Shown here: piece by piece, positions 30,729 to 41,299 of the stretch
How the letters are laid out: the number at the start of each line of letters is the position of its first letter
Position numbering within the stretch: the first letter of the stretch is position 1
Assembly (NCBI RefSeq): GCF_031846565.1
Contig: NZ_JAVRHL010000002.1
Coordinates: forward strand, 868,001 to 932,000
Direction of reading: 5' to 3'
DNA length: 64,000 nucleotides
DNA from: Tropicimonas_B omnivorans
GTDB lineage: Bacteria; Pseudomonadota; Alphaproteobacteria; Rhodobacterales; Rhodobacteraceae
Translations under genes and position numbers: made by a program
Notes under the pieces: generated by a model
Databases searched by the model: none
What the model was told of the DNA's origin: nothing
The model's input: only the letters and a program-made list of their open reading frames with translations

Positions 30729-31750
30729 CGCGGTGCGCTCCCTTCGGCCGGGGCCGGTTCGCGAAGGCGCTGCGCGCGCCGGCGCAGAAGGAACCAGTGC
30801 CGGGCCATGTTCGGCGATTGCACGACGAGGACGGTCAGCACCAGCCCGGCCTTGATGACGAGGTTGTACTCGGACGGGAAGCCCGAGAGCAGGATGCCGG
30901 TGTCGATGGTCTGGATGATCATCGCGCCGAGGACGGAGGCGGCGATGGAGAACCGCCCTCCGAGGAGCGAGTTGCCGCCGATCACCACTGCGAGGATCGC
31001 GTCGAGCTCCAGCCAGAGCCCGGCATTGTTGGCGTCCGCGCCGCGGATGTCCGCCGTCGCGATGATCCCGGCGAGCGCGGCGCAGAGGCCGGAGGCCATG
31101 TAGACCGCGATCAGGAGCACCTTCGCGTTGATCCCGGCGAGGGCCGAGGCGGAGCGGTTGATGCCGATGGCCTCGACCAGCAGCCCCAGCGCCGTCCGCC
31201 GCATGAGCGCCGCGAAGGCGATCGCCGTCAGCACCCAGATGAAGATCGGGACGGGCACGGCGGCGAGGCTGCCGGAGCCGAGCCAGGAGAAGGCCGGATC
31301 GTTGAAGGTCAGGATCCGTCCCTCGGTGATGAGCTGCGCGATGCCGCGGCCGGAGGTCATCAGGATCAGCGTCGCGACGATCGGCTGGATGCCGATGATC
31401 GCGACGAGACAGCCGTTCCAGAGCCCGCAGACGAGGCCGGTCGCGAGCGCCAGAAGGATTGCGGGCCCGACGCCCCAGCCCGACGCGATGGCCCAGGCGC
31501 CCGCCGCGCCGGTGATCGCCATGACCGTGCCGACGGAGAGATCGATGCCGCGCGTCGCGATGACCAGGGTCATGCCGACGGCGAGGAGCGCCACAGGCGC
31601 GCCGCGCTTCAGCACGTCCACCACCGGTCCGGAGAGGCGCCCGCCCTGGTAGTCGATGGCCAGGAACTGCGGAAAGAACACGGACGTCAGCGCCATGAGG
31701 ATCGCGAGGGTGACGATCTGGGGCAGGACCCGCCTGAACGCACGTTTCAT
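30725..31750 (-). CDS. ytfT: furanose ABC transporter permease, YtfT-like
   Basis: 341-aa RbsC-type permease, paralogue of the next gene. VIATRGIDLSVGTVMAITGA, RRTALGLLVEAIGINRSASALAGI and ILAVVIGGNSLLGG are diagnostic. It overlaps both neighbours by 4 nt. With the YjfF-like subunit it would form the heteromeric channel of a furanose-form pentose/galactose importer. Confidence 0.88.
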   Translation of the reverse strand: MKRAFRRVLPQIVTLAILMALTSVFFPQFLAIDYQGGRLSGPVVDVLKRGAPVALLAVGMTLVIATRGIDLSVGTVMAITGAAGAWAIASGWGVGPAILLALATGLVCGLWNGCLVAIIGIQPIVATLILMTSGRGIAQLITEGRILTFNDPAFSWLGSGSLAAVPVPIFIWVLTAIAFAALMRRTALGLLVEAIGINRSASALAGINAKVLLIAVYMASGLCAALAGIIATADIRGADANNAGLWLELDAILAVVIGGNSLLGGRFSIAASVLGAMIIQTIDTGILLSGFPSEYNLVIKAGLVLTVLVVQSPNMARHWFLLRRRAQRLREPAPAEGSAPR

Positions 31751-33279
31751 CGGGTGGCCTCCATGGGGTTCGCGGGCTCGGCGGACCCGCCGGCGATGGC
31801 GCGCACGATTTCGTCGGCGGCGACCTCGGATCCGGTCAGCTCCCGCACGTGGCGACGGTCGCGCAGGACGATGATGCGGTCCGAGGCGGCGACGAGCTCG
31901 TCGAACTCGGAGGAGATCACCAGCACGGACATGCCCGCCTCCGTCAGCTCGCGGATCAGGCGCAGGATCTCGGCATGAGCGCCGACATCGATGCCACGCG
32001 TCGGCTCGTCGAGGATCAGGAAACGAGGGTTCATCGCCAGCCAGCGGGCCAGGACGACCTTCTGCTGGTTGCCGCCCGACAGATCGCCGATGGCCTTCTC
32101 GGCGTCGGAGGTGCGGATGTCGAGCCGTTCGATATAGTCCTGCGCCAGCCGGTTCTGTTCGGCGCGCGGAATGGGCCGCGTCCAGCCTCTGCGGGCCTGC
32201 AGGGCGAGGATGATGTTCTCGCGCACGGACAGATCGGCGATGATGCCGTCCGTCTTGCGGTCCTCGGGGGCGAAGCCGAAGCCCGACCGGATCGCCTCGC
32301 GCGGGGTGCCGTGAGCGACGGCCCCCTCCGCGTCGCGGGCGGACCCGGTCGCGGCGCTGCGTACGCCGAAGAGGAGTTCCGCGCTTTCGGTGCGGCCGGA
32401 GCCGAGAAGCCCCGCAAGGCCGATCACCTCGCCCTCGCGCACCGAAAGATCGAACGGCTCCACGAGGCCTGGACGCCCGATATTTTCAAAGTGCAGGATC
32501 TCGGCCCGGCGGGCCGTCGGATCGTCGGAGCCCTTCGCCGCGCCCTCTACGGTAGCGTCCTCGAGGTCCCGGCCGAGCATGTGCTCGATGAGCTGGAGGC
32601 GGTTCAGCTCGGCCACGCGCTCCGTGGTGATCTTCCGGCCGTTGCGGAGCACCGTCAGCCGGTCGCAGATCTCGAACACCTGATCGAGAAAGTGGGACAC
32701 GAAAACGATGCCGAGGCCCTTGTCCCTCAGGCCCCGCACCACGTCGAACAGCATCCGCACCTCGGCGGCATCGAGGCTCGCGGTCGGCTCATCCAGGATC
32801 AGGACCTTGCCGGACAGCGCCACGGCCCGGGCGATGGCGACGACCTGCTGCACCGCGACGGAATAGAAGCCGAGATCCCGCGACACGTCGATCTCGAGGC
32901 CGTAGCCCCGGAGCATCTCCTCGGCCATGCGGGTCTGCGCGCGCCCGTCGATCATGCCGAAGCGGCGCGGCTCGCGGCCGAAGGTCAGGTTCTGCGCGAC
33001 GGTCAGGTTCGGCAGGAGGTTCACCTCCTGGTAGACCGTGCCGATGCCGAGTTCCTGCGCCTGCGAGGTGGAATCGGGCGAGATCTGCGCGCCGTCCAGC
33101 CATATCTCGCCGGCGTCCCGGCGATAGGCGCCGGTCAGGCATTTGATCAGGGTGGACTTGCCGGCACCGTTCTCGCCGAGAAGCGCGTGCACCTCACCGG
33201 CCTCCAGATCGAAATCGACCGCATCCAGCGCCTTCGTACCCGGAAAGGATTTCGACAGGGATCGGATGGACAGCAGCAT
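31747..33279 (-). CDS. ytfR: furanose ABC transporter ATPase, YtfR-like
   Basis: 510-aa ATPase with two ABC domains. The first has GENGAGKSTL, with the family-typical altered signature YSVAVQQVVAIARAV and LILDEPTASLDAAEV. The second has the altered P-loop GLLGSGRTESAEL and a canonical LSGGNQQKVVLARW. These variants and the EDRKTDGIIADLSVRENIIL block match E. coli YtfR closely. The start at 33279 has GAGGA 9 nt upstream; an in-frame ATG six codons earlier is less well placed. A GC-rich hairpin lies between it and the binding-protein gene. Confidence 0.92.
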   Translation of the reverse strand: MLLSIRSLSKSFPGTKALDAVDFDLEAGEVHALLGENGAGKSTLIKCLTGAYRRDAGEIWLDGAQISPDSTSQAQELGIGTVYQEVNLLPNLTVAQNLTFGREPRRFGMIDGRAQTRMAEEMLRGYGLEIDVSRDLGFYSVAVQQVVAIARAVALSGKVLILDEPTASLDAAEVRMLFDVVRGLRDKGLGIVFVSHFLDQVFEICDRLTVLRNGRKITTERVAELNRLQLIEHMLGRDLEDATVEGAAKGSDDPTARRAEILHFENIGRPGLVEPFDLSVREGEVIGLAGLLGSGRTESAELLFGVRSAATGSARDAEGAVAHGTPREAIRSGFGFAPEDRKTDGIIADLSVRENIILALQARRGWTRPIPRAEQNRLAQDYIERLDIRTSDAEKAIGDLSGGNQQKVVLARWLAMNPRFLILDEPTRGIDVGAHAEILRLIRELTEAGMSVLVISSEFDELVAASDRIIVLRDRRHVRELTGSEVAADEIVRAIAGGSAEPANPMEATR

Positions 33280-33324
33280 CGCAACGGGTCCTCGCAAGCG
33301 AAGAAAGGGGGAGAAGGGAGGGAA

Positions 33325-33355
33325 GGCGCGGGCCGCCGGATCGGCCGCCCGCGCC
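33325..33355 (-). other. GC-rich intercistronic hairpin (ytfQ/ytfR)
   Basis: GGCGCGGGC (33325-33333) pairs perfectly with GCCCGCGCC (33347-33355). It sits between the binding-protein stop and the ATPase start. No T-run follows on the minus strand, so it is more likely an RNA-stabilising or attenuating stem than a full terminator. Confidence 0.6.
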
Positions 33356-33368
33356 CAAGGATCGCGGC

Positions 33369-34310
33369 TTAGTAGCCGAGGTCCTTGCGGGCCTCGTACT
33401 CGGCCATCGGATCGTCGTCCTGCGTGTAGAGCGCGGAGTCCGTCTGGATGAACTTCTCGGGCTCGGTGCCGCTCTCCCAGTAGGCTTCGAGGGCGTCGAA
33501 GGCGGGGCCGGCCATGTTCGGGGTCAGCTCCACGGTCGCGTTCGCATCGCCGCCCGCGATGGCCTGGAAGATGTCCGGCACCGCGTCGATGGACACGATG
33601 AGGATGTCCTCGCCGGGGTCCATACCCGCCTCGTTGATCGCCTGGATCGCGCCGAGCGCCATGTCGTCGTTATGGGCGTAGAGCGCGCAGATCTCGTTGC
33701 CGCTCTCGGCCTGGAGGAAGCTTTCCATGACCTCCTTGCCGCCGGTCCGGGTGAAATCTCCGGTCTGGCTGCGTACGATCTCGAGGTTGTCGTGGCCCTC
33801 GATCGCGTTGCGGAACCCGGTGGCACGGTCGATGGCGGGGGAGGACCCCGTGGTGCCCTCGAGCTCGACGATGCGGCACTCCTCGTCGCCCACCTCGTCC
33901 ACCAGCCACTGGCCCGCGACTTCGCCTTCGTGGACGAGATCGGAGCCGACGGCGGTCAGGTAGAGGTCGTCCGAGCTGTCAACGCGGCGGTCGAGCAGGA
34001 CGACCGGGATCTCAGCCTCGGCGGCTTCCTCGAGGACGCTGTCCCAACCGGTCGCGACGACCGGGGCGAGCAGGATCGCGTCCACCCCTTGCGCGACGAA
34101 GGACCGGATGGCGGCGATCTGGTTTTCCTGGCGCTGCTGCGCGTCGGAGAAGCGCAGATCGATCCCGCGCTCTTCGGCCTGCTGGCGCGTCAGGGTGGTT
34201 TCGGCAGCGCGCCAGCCGGATTCGGAACCGATCTGCGAGAAGCCCACGGTCTGGGCCTGCGCCGAAACGGCTCCGAGGATGATGGCGGTCGTGGTCAACA
34301 ATGTCTTCAT
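33369..34310 (-). CDS. ytfQ: furanose ABC transporter substrate-binding protein, YtfQ-like
   Basis: 313-aa periplasmic sugar-binding protein. Signal peptide cleavage is after SAQAQ or SAQA, near residue 19. TVGFSQIGSESGWRAAET, RSFVAQGVDAILLAPVVATGWD, SQTGDFTRTGGKEVMESFL, YAHNDDMALGAIQAI and VELTPNMAGPAFDALE are nearly identical in pattern to E. coli YtfQ, which binds galactofuranose and arabinofuranose. It leads the operon of transporter, 1-dehydrogenase and lactonase. Confidence 0.92.
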   Translation of the reverse strand: MKTLLTTTAIILGAVSAQAQTVGFSQIGSESGWRAAETTLTRQQAEERGIDLRFSDAQQRQENQIAAIRSFVAQGVDAILLAPVVATGWDSVLEEAAEAEIPVVLLDRRVDSSDDLYLTAVGSDLVHEGEVAGQWLVDEVGDEECRIVELEGTTGSSPAIDRATGFRNAIEGHDNLEIVRSQTGDFTRTGGKEVMESFLQAESGNEICALYAHNDDMALGAIQAINEAGMDPGEDILIVSIDAVPDIFQAIAGGDANATVELTPNMAGPAFDALEAYWESGTEPEKFIQTDSALYTQDDDPMAEYEARKDLGY

Positions 34311-34482
34311 TGGTCTCTCTCCCTTTAAGTGTCATGGGCGCGGTGGGCGGCCCATATGAGCCGTTCGCGCGGTTCGGCGTCTCTCTCCCCCGGCCACCCG
34401 GGGGGCCTCCTGCCACGGCGCGCCGGACGCTCTGGGGCCCGGACGCGCCGTCTCGCTCCCGCGGCACGGATGCCGCGGATCT

Positions 34483-36225
34483 TCAGTGGCTGTCCTTCGG
34501 GACCTCGTTCCCGCGGCAGCCTTTGAGGAAGTCGAAATCGGCGCCGCTCTCGGCGCCCTCGACGTGATCGTGAAAGAGCCTGGCATAGCCGCTGGCGGGC
34601 GGCGGCTCGGACCGCGTCCAGGCCTTCAGCCGGTCCTGCAACTCGGTCTCCGTGATGTCGAGATGCAGGCGCCGCCCCGGCACGTCGAGCTCTATCATGT
34701 CGCCGCTGCGGACCACCGCGAGGGGGCCGCCCACCGCCGCCTCGGGCGCGGTGTGCAGAACGACGGTGCCGTAGGCGGTGCCCGACATGCGCGCGTCCGA
34801 GATCCGGACCATGTCCGTGATGCCGCGGCGCAGGACCTTGGGCGGCAGGCCCATGTTCCCCACCTCGGACATCCCCGGATAGCCTCTCGGTCCGCAATTC
34901 TTCAGCACCATCACGCAGGTCTCGTCGATGTCGAGATCCTCGTCGGCGATGCGCGCCTTGTAATCGTCGATATCCTCGAAGACGACGGCGCGCCCCCTGT
35001 GCCGCATCAGCTCCGGGCTTGCCGCCGAGGGCTTCAGGACCGCGCCACTCGGCGCCAGGTTTCCATGCAGGACCGCGATGCCGCCAGAGGCCGTGAGCGC
35101 CCGCTCGACCGGCAGGATCACATCGTCGTTCCAGTTCACCGCGTCCGAGACCTCGTCCCAGATCCGTCCGCCCGACACAGTCAGCGCGTCCTTGTGCAGC
35201 ATGCCGGCCTCGCCGAGGCGCCTGAGGACAACCGGCAGGCCGCCGGCATAGAAGAACTCCTCCATGAGGTACTTGCCCGACGGCATGAGGTTCAGGATCG
35301 TCGGCACGTCGCGTCCGAGCCGGTCCCAGTCCGACAGCGACAGATCGACGCCGACGCGGCCCGCGAGCGCGAGGACATGCAGCACCGCGTTGGTCGAGCC
35401 GCCGATGGCGCCGTTGCAGCGGATCGCGTTCTCGAAGGCATCGCGGGTCAGGATGTCGGACGGCTTCAGGTCGTCCTTCACCATCTGCACGATCCGGCGG
35501 CCGGTCAGCTGCGCCATCACCCGGCGCCGCGCATCGACGCCGGGGATCGCCGCATTGCCGGAGAGGGCCATGCCGAGCGCCTCGGCCATCGAGGCCATGG
35601 TGGAGGCGGTGCCCATCGTGTTGCAGGTGCCCGAGGAGCGGGACATGGCCTGCTCCGCCTCGAGGAACTCGTCTTGGGTCATCTTCCCGGCCTTGATGTC
35701 CTCGGACATCTGCCAGAGCGCCGTGCCGGAGCCGACGCGCTCGCCCCGGAACCAGCCGTTCAGCATCGGCCCGCCGGTGACGACTATGGAGGGGATGTCG
35801 GTCGAGGCCGCGCCCATCATCAGCGACGGGGTCGTCTTGTCGCAGCCGACGAGGAGGACCGCGCCGTCGATCGGCTGTGCCCGCATCGTTTCCTCGACGG
35901 CCATCGCGGCGAGGTTGCGGTACATCATCGCCGTGGGGCGGAAGGTGTTCTCCGAGGCGGAGAAGACCGGCACCTCGACGGGGAAGCCGCCGGCCTCCCA
36001 GATCCCCGCCTTCACCTTCTCGGCGAGCTCGCGCAGATGGCCGTTGCAGGGGGTGAGCTCGGACCACGTGTTGAGGATGCCGATGACCGGGCGCCCGTCG
36101 AACAGGTCATGGGGGTAGCCCTGGTTCTTCAGCCAGCCGCGGTGATAGATGTTGTCGCGGCTGACGCCGCCGTACCACTCCTGACTTCTGAGCCGTCTGG
36201 GCCATTCGGCGGGTTCGAAGCTCAT
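34483..36225 (-). CDS. sugar-acid dehydratase, IlvD/Edd family (L-arabonate dehydratase-like)
   Basis: 580-aa [Fe-S]- and Mg-dependent dehydratase. Cluster cysteines are Cys60 (TPCNGHL), Cys128 (GCDKTTP) and Cys201 (SGTCNTMG). The long N-terminus SQEWYGGVSRDNIYHRGW and the C-terminal SGTAYGTVVLHTAPEAAVGGPL are typical of the sugar-acid branch (L-arabonate, D-xylonate, D-galactonate), not of IlvD proper. It would convert L-arabonate to 2-keto-3-deoxy-L-arabonate. The ATG overlaps the gguC stop. Its dependence on Fe-S links it functionally to the suf operon nearby. Confidence 0.88.
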   Translation of the reverse strand: MSFEPAEWPRRLRSQEWYGGVSRDNIYHRGWLKNQGYPHDLFDGRPVIGILNTWSELTPCNGHLRELAEKVKAGIWEAGGFPVEVPVFSASENTFRPTAMMYRNLAAMAVEETMRAQPIDGAVLLVGCDKTTPSLMMGAASTDIPSIVVTGGPMLNGWFRGERVGSGTALWQMSEDIKAGKMTQDEFLEAEQAMSRSSGTCNTMGTASTMASMAEALGMALSGNAAIPGVDARRRVMAQLTGRRIVQMVKDDLKPSDILTRDAFENAIRCNGAIGGSTNAVLHVLALAGRVGVDLSLSDWDRLGRDVPTILNLMPSGKYLMEEFFYAGGLPVVLRRLGEAGMLHKDALTVSGGRIWDEVSDAVNWNDDVILPVERALTASGGIAVLHGNLAPSGAVLKPSAASPELMRHRGRAVVFEDIDDYKARIADEDLDIDETCVMVLKNCGPRGYPGMSEVGNMGLPPKVLRRGITDMVRISDARMSGTAYGTVVLHTAPEAAVGGPLAVVRSGDMIELDVPGRRLHLDITETELQDRLKAWTRSEPPPASGYARLFHDHVEGAESGADFDFLKGCRGNEVPKDSH

Positions 36226-37217
36226 CACAGCACCCGGATATCTGTCAGGGGTTCGCGCGTTTCGGCCGGCGGACGGGCGAGGGGGTTGCGCAGCGGAAGC
36301 CCGAAGGGGCCGGCCTCGATCTCGAAGATGTCCCCGTCCTCGGCGCTGACGCCGTCCGCGAAGGACAGCGTCGCGGTGCCGAACATGTGGACATGCACGT
36401 CGCCGGGTTGGCGGAAGAGGTCGTACTTGAAGTGGTGGTGTTCGAGGTTGCGGATCGAGTGGGACATGTTCGCCTCGCCCGACAGGAAGGATTTCTCGAA
36501 GATGACGTTCTCGCCGCGACGGATCCGGCTCGTCCCCTCGACGCTGCCCGGAAGCTCGCCGACCAGCAGTTCCGGGCCGACGGCGCAGGGGCGCAGCTTG
36601 GAATGGGCGAGGTAGAGGTAGTTCTGCCGTTCGGTGACGTGGTCCGAGAACTCGTTGGCAAGCGCGAAGCCGACCCGCACGGGCATGCCGTCCCGGCCGA
36701 TCACGTAGAGCCCGGCGATCTCCGGCTCCTCCCCGCCATCGAGCGCGAAGGCGGGGCTCTTCAGCGGCCCGCCGGGGGGAACGAGGGCGTGACCGGTGCC
36801 CTTGTAGAACCACTCGGGCTGCACGCCCGCCGCCCCGTTTCCGGGTTTGCCGCCCTCGACGCCCATGCGGAACATGCGCATCGAGTCCGTCTCGTCCTCG
36901 GGCTTCTTGGAATGCATCGAGGCGCGGGTTGAGGCGGAGCCGAGATGCGTGAGCCCGGTCCCCGTGAGGTGCAGGTGCGCGGGATCGGGATGGGTGAGCG
37001 GGGGCAGAAGGCGGCCCTGCGACTGGAGATCCTCGAGGTCCACCGCGCCGTTCAGGCCGAGGGCGAGGATATGGTCCCGGATCGAGGTGCCCGTCCCGGC
37101 GGCCTCCATCGCAAGCTCGTAGAGCGAGGCGTCCGACTTGACCTCGTAGGCCTCCGATCCCTCACGGGCGACGACCTGCGGGCGGCCCGCCTCGCCAATG
37201 TATTGAGAGAGCAGCAT
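36225..37217 (-). CDS. gguC: GguC/AraD1-family protein (FAH-fold)
   Basis: 330-aa protein of the fumarylacetoacetate-hydrolase fold. The catalytic-domain features include PEWFYKGTGHALVPPG, an E-x-E type metal site in GGEEPEIAGLYVI, LANEFSDHVTE and a C-terminal FEIEAGPFGLPLRNPL. It matches GguC, encoded with ChvE-GguAB in Agrobacterium, whose role is not settled. It lies between the sugar transporter and the sugar-acid dehydratase with overlapping stops. By family, FAH-fold enzymes hydrolyse or dehydrate 2-keto-3-deoxy acids, so it may handle the dehydratase product. The start at 37217 is 5 nt after the gguB stop. Confidence 0.88.
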   Translation of the reverse strand: MLLSQYIGEAGRPQVVAREGSEAYEVKSDASLYELAMEAAGTGTSIRDHILALGLNGAVDLEDLQSQGRLLPPLTHPDPAHLHLTGTGLTHLGSASTRASMHSKKPEDETDSMRMFRMGVEGGKPGNGAAGVQPEWFYKGTGHALVPPGGPLKSPAFALDGGEEPEIAGLYVIGRDGMPVRVGFALANEFSDHVTERQNYLYLAHSKLRPCAVGPELLVGELPGSVEGTSRIRRGENVIFEKSFLSGEANMSHSIRNLEHHHFKYDLFRQPGDVHVHMFGTATLSFADGVSAEDGDIFEIEAGPFGLPLRNPLARPPAETREPLTDIRVL

Positions 37218-37222
37218 GGCTC

Positions 37223-38427
37223 CTATCCCTTTTTCTTGTTCATGACGTCGAAGATCACGGCGGCCAGGAGCACGAGGCCCTTGATCACCTGCTGGTAGTC
37301 GATCCCGATCCCGAGGATGGACATGCCGTTGTTCATCACGCCCATGATGAAAGCGCCGATGACGGCTCCGACCACGGTTCCGACACCGCCGGCCATTGAG
37401 GCGCCTCCGATGAAGACGGCCGCGATCACGTCGAGTTCGAAGGTCGCCCCGGCCTTCGGCGTCGCGGTGTTGAGGCGTGCGGCGAAGACGAGGCCCGCAA
37501 GCGCCGCCAGCATTCCCATGTTGGCGAAGGTCAGGAAGGTCAGGCGCTTGGCGTTGATGCCGGAGAGCATGGCCGCCTTCTCGTTGCCGCCGATGGCGTA
37601 GATGCGCCGGCCCGTCGTGGTGCGGCTCGTGACGAAGGAATAGATCGCGATCAGGAGCGCCATCACGATGAAGACGTTGGGCAGGCCCCTGAAATCGGCC
37701 ATCAGCCAGCTCATCCAGGTGATCCCGATGAAGACGATGGCGGTCTTGCCGGCGAAGAAGGCGAAGGGCTCCTCCGGCGCGCCGGTCTTCGCCTGTGCCG
37801 CGCGATTCCTCAGCGCCAGGAGCGTCAGGCCGACCGCCACCGCGAGGCCGATGAGGAAGGACATCAGGTTGAACCCATCCATCGCGAAGAGGTCCGGCAG
37901 GAAGCCCGAGGAGATGAGCTGGAATTGCGGCGGGAAGGGGCCGACCGACTGGCCGGCGAGGAGCCACAGCGTCAGGCCCTTGAAGACCAGCATCCCCGCG
38001 AGCGTCACGATGAAGGAGGGGATGCGGAAATAGGCGATCCAGAACCCCTGCGCCATGCCGATCACCGCGCCCGCGGCGAGGCAGACGATGGCGGCGATGG
38101 GGTAGGGCACGTCCCAGTTCACGATCATCACCGCCGCGAGGGCGCCGATGAAGCCGAGGACGGAGCCGACGCTGAGGTCGATATGCCCGGCGACGATCAC
38201 GAGGAGCATCCCCACCGCCATGATGACGATGTACGAGTTCTGCAGCACCAGGTTCGTCAGGTTCACCGGCTTGAGCAGGATGCCGCCCGTCGCGACCTGG
38301 AAGAAGGCCATGATGGCGATCAGCGCGAAGAGGATGCCGTATTCGCGCAGGTGTCCCTTCAGGAAGCGCCAGCTGGCACGCGCCTGTTCTCCGGCGGGCC
38401 GATCGGCCGTCTCGTCGACGATCTGGC

Positions 38428-38431
<4 letters not shown>
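37223..38431 (-). CDS. gguB: multiple-monosaccharide ABC transporter permease GguB
   Basis: 402-aa permease, longer than ordinary RbsC-type subunits (about 320 aa), as expected for GguB/XylH. LLVIVAGHIDLSVGSVLGFIGAL, the extended loop around TLWLLAGQSVGPFPPQFQLI, GNEKAAMLSGINAKRLTFL and LDVIAAVFIGGASMAGGVG are clear. A single permease serves this system, unlike the YtfT/YjfF pair. Its ATG overlaps the gguA stop by 4 nt. Confidence 0.92.
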
Positions 38432-39963
<1,532 letters not shown>

Positions 39964-40062
39964 GGCGGAATCCTTGAAGAAAAGACACGGGGTCCCGCGG
40001 GAGAGCGCCTCCCGGGCCGGGGATCAGTGTGGGGAGCCGAAGTGCGGGCCGGGATGATCGGG

Positions 40063-40089
40063 GCCGGGCGGCATCTGGGGCCGCCCGGC
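40063..40089 (-). other. GC-rich intercistronic hairpin (chvE/gguA)
   Basis: A 10-bp stem, GCCGGGCGGC (40063-40072) with GCCGCCCGGC (40080-40089), and a 7-nt loop. It begins 7 nt after the chvE stop, with no T-run on the minus strand. It probably protects chvE mRNA or partly attenuates read-through. Confidence 0.65.
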
Positions 40090-40096
40090 GAGACCG

Positions 40097-41161
40097 TCAC
40101 TCGATCTGGTCTTCGGTGTAGTAGCCGCCGCCCACGAGGACGTCCTGCCAGTTGCTTTCCGTCACCGGCACCGGCTCCAGGAGGTAGGACGGCACGACCC
40201 TGACGCCGTTGTCGTAGGTCTCGGTGTCGTTGATCTCGGGCTCGCCGCCCTGCAGGAGCGCATCGACCATGCTCACGGCCACGCCGGCGAGTTCCCGGGT
40301 GTCCTTGAAGATGGTGGAGTACTGCTCGCCGCGCACGATCGCCTTGATCGAGGGGATCTCCGCGTCCTGACCGGTGACGATGGGCATCTCCATGTCGCCC
40401 GAGCCGTAGCCCACGCCCCTCAGCGAGGAGATGATGCCGATGGAAAGCCCGTCATAGGGGGACAGGACGCCGTGCACCGTCTCGTCGGTGTAATTGGCGG
40501 ACAGAAGGTTATCCATCCGCGCCTGCGCGACCGAGCCGTCCCAGCGCAGCGTGCCGACGGTATCCATCCCGGTCTGACCGGACACGATGTTGACGCTCCC
40601 GTCGTCGATCAGCGGCTGCAGGACGGACATCGCGCCATCGTAGAAGAAGTACGCGTTGTTGTCGTCGGGGCTGCCGCCGAAGAGCTCGACGTTCCAGGGC
40701 TCGGCGTCCGGGAAGCGCTCCTCGAGACCCTCGACGAGCGTGTTGGCCTGCTGCACGCCGACCTGGAAGTTGTCGAAGGTCGCGTAGTAGCTGACATCGC
40801 CCGAGTCGCGGATCAGCCGGTCATAGGCAACGACCGGGATATCCATCGCGGCGGCGTTGGCGAGCGCGTTCGTCAGCGTGGTGCCGTCGATCGCGGCGAT
40901 CACGAGGGCATCGACGCCCTTGGTGATCATGTTCTCGATCTGGGCGAGCTGGTTGGGAATATCGTCTTCGGCATATTGCAGGTCGGTCGCGTAGCCGGCC
41001 TCCTCGAACTGCCGGACCATGTTCTCGCCGTCGGCGATCCAGCGGGCCGAGGACTTGGTCGGCATGGCGATGCCGACGGTGCCCTGATCCTGTGCGTAAG
41101 CGGGCAGCGCCAGAAGCGCAGCCATCGCGGTGGCGCCAAGGGCGCGTCGCGTGAGTTTCAT
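40097..41161 (-). CDS. chvE: multiple-monosaccharide ABC transporter binding protein ChvE
   Basis: 354-aa periplasmic sugar-binding protein. Signal peptide cleavage is after ALPAYA (about residue 23). TVGIAMPTKSSARWIADGENMV, NVELFGGSPDDNNAYFFYDGAM and LSPYDGLSIGIISSLRGVGYG are highly conserved ChvE features. In Agrobacterium ChvE binds several monosaccharides, including arabinose, galactose and glucose, and feeds GguAB. It is the first gene of the operon and diverges from the LysR regulator, whose intergenic region holds an AT-rich control site. Confidence 0.95.
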   Translation of the reverse strand: MKLTRRALGATAMAALLALPAYAQDQGTVGIAMPTKSSARWIADGENMVRQFEEAGYATDLQYAEDDIPNQLAQIENMITKGVDALVIAAIDGTTLTNALANAAAMDIPVVAYDRLIRDSGDVSYYATFDNFQVGVQQANTLVEGLEERFPDAEPWNVELFGGSPDDNNAYFFYDGAMSVLQPLIDDGSVNIVSGQTGMDTVGTLRWDGSVAQARMDNLLSANYTDETVHGVLSPYDGLSIGIISSLRGVGYGSGDMEMPIVTGQDAEIPSIKAIVRGEQYSTIFKDTRELAGVAVSMVDALLQGGEPEINDTETYDNGVRVVPSYLLEPVPVTESNWQDVLVGGGYYTEDQIE

Positions 41162-41299
41162 GTTGTCCTCCCTTCGCCGGAGCGGATCGTGCGCCGGCTT
41201 CTCCCGGGCACGCGACGTTGCGCGGCCCGATACAACCCTTGCCCTTTACGGAGATACATAACAAATTCCGATTGTGCGCTTTGATATACCGAAAATGAT
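41162..41299. promoter_or_regulatory. chvE-gbpR divergent control region
   Basis: 138 nt between divergent starts. The half nearest the regulator (about 41249-41299) is AT-rich, with ATAACAAATTCCGATTGTG and GATATACC/ATGATATG elements. LysR-type regulators usually bind T-N11-A motifs in such positions, controlling the divergent target and themselves. No single perfect palindrome stands out. Confidence 0.45.

Noticed and set aside
30797..31978. Long plus-strand frame rich in Asp/Arg/Glu opposite the ytfT and ytfR genes
   Set aside because: Low-complexity charged translation typical of antisense frames of membrane-protein genes.
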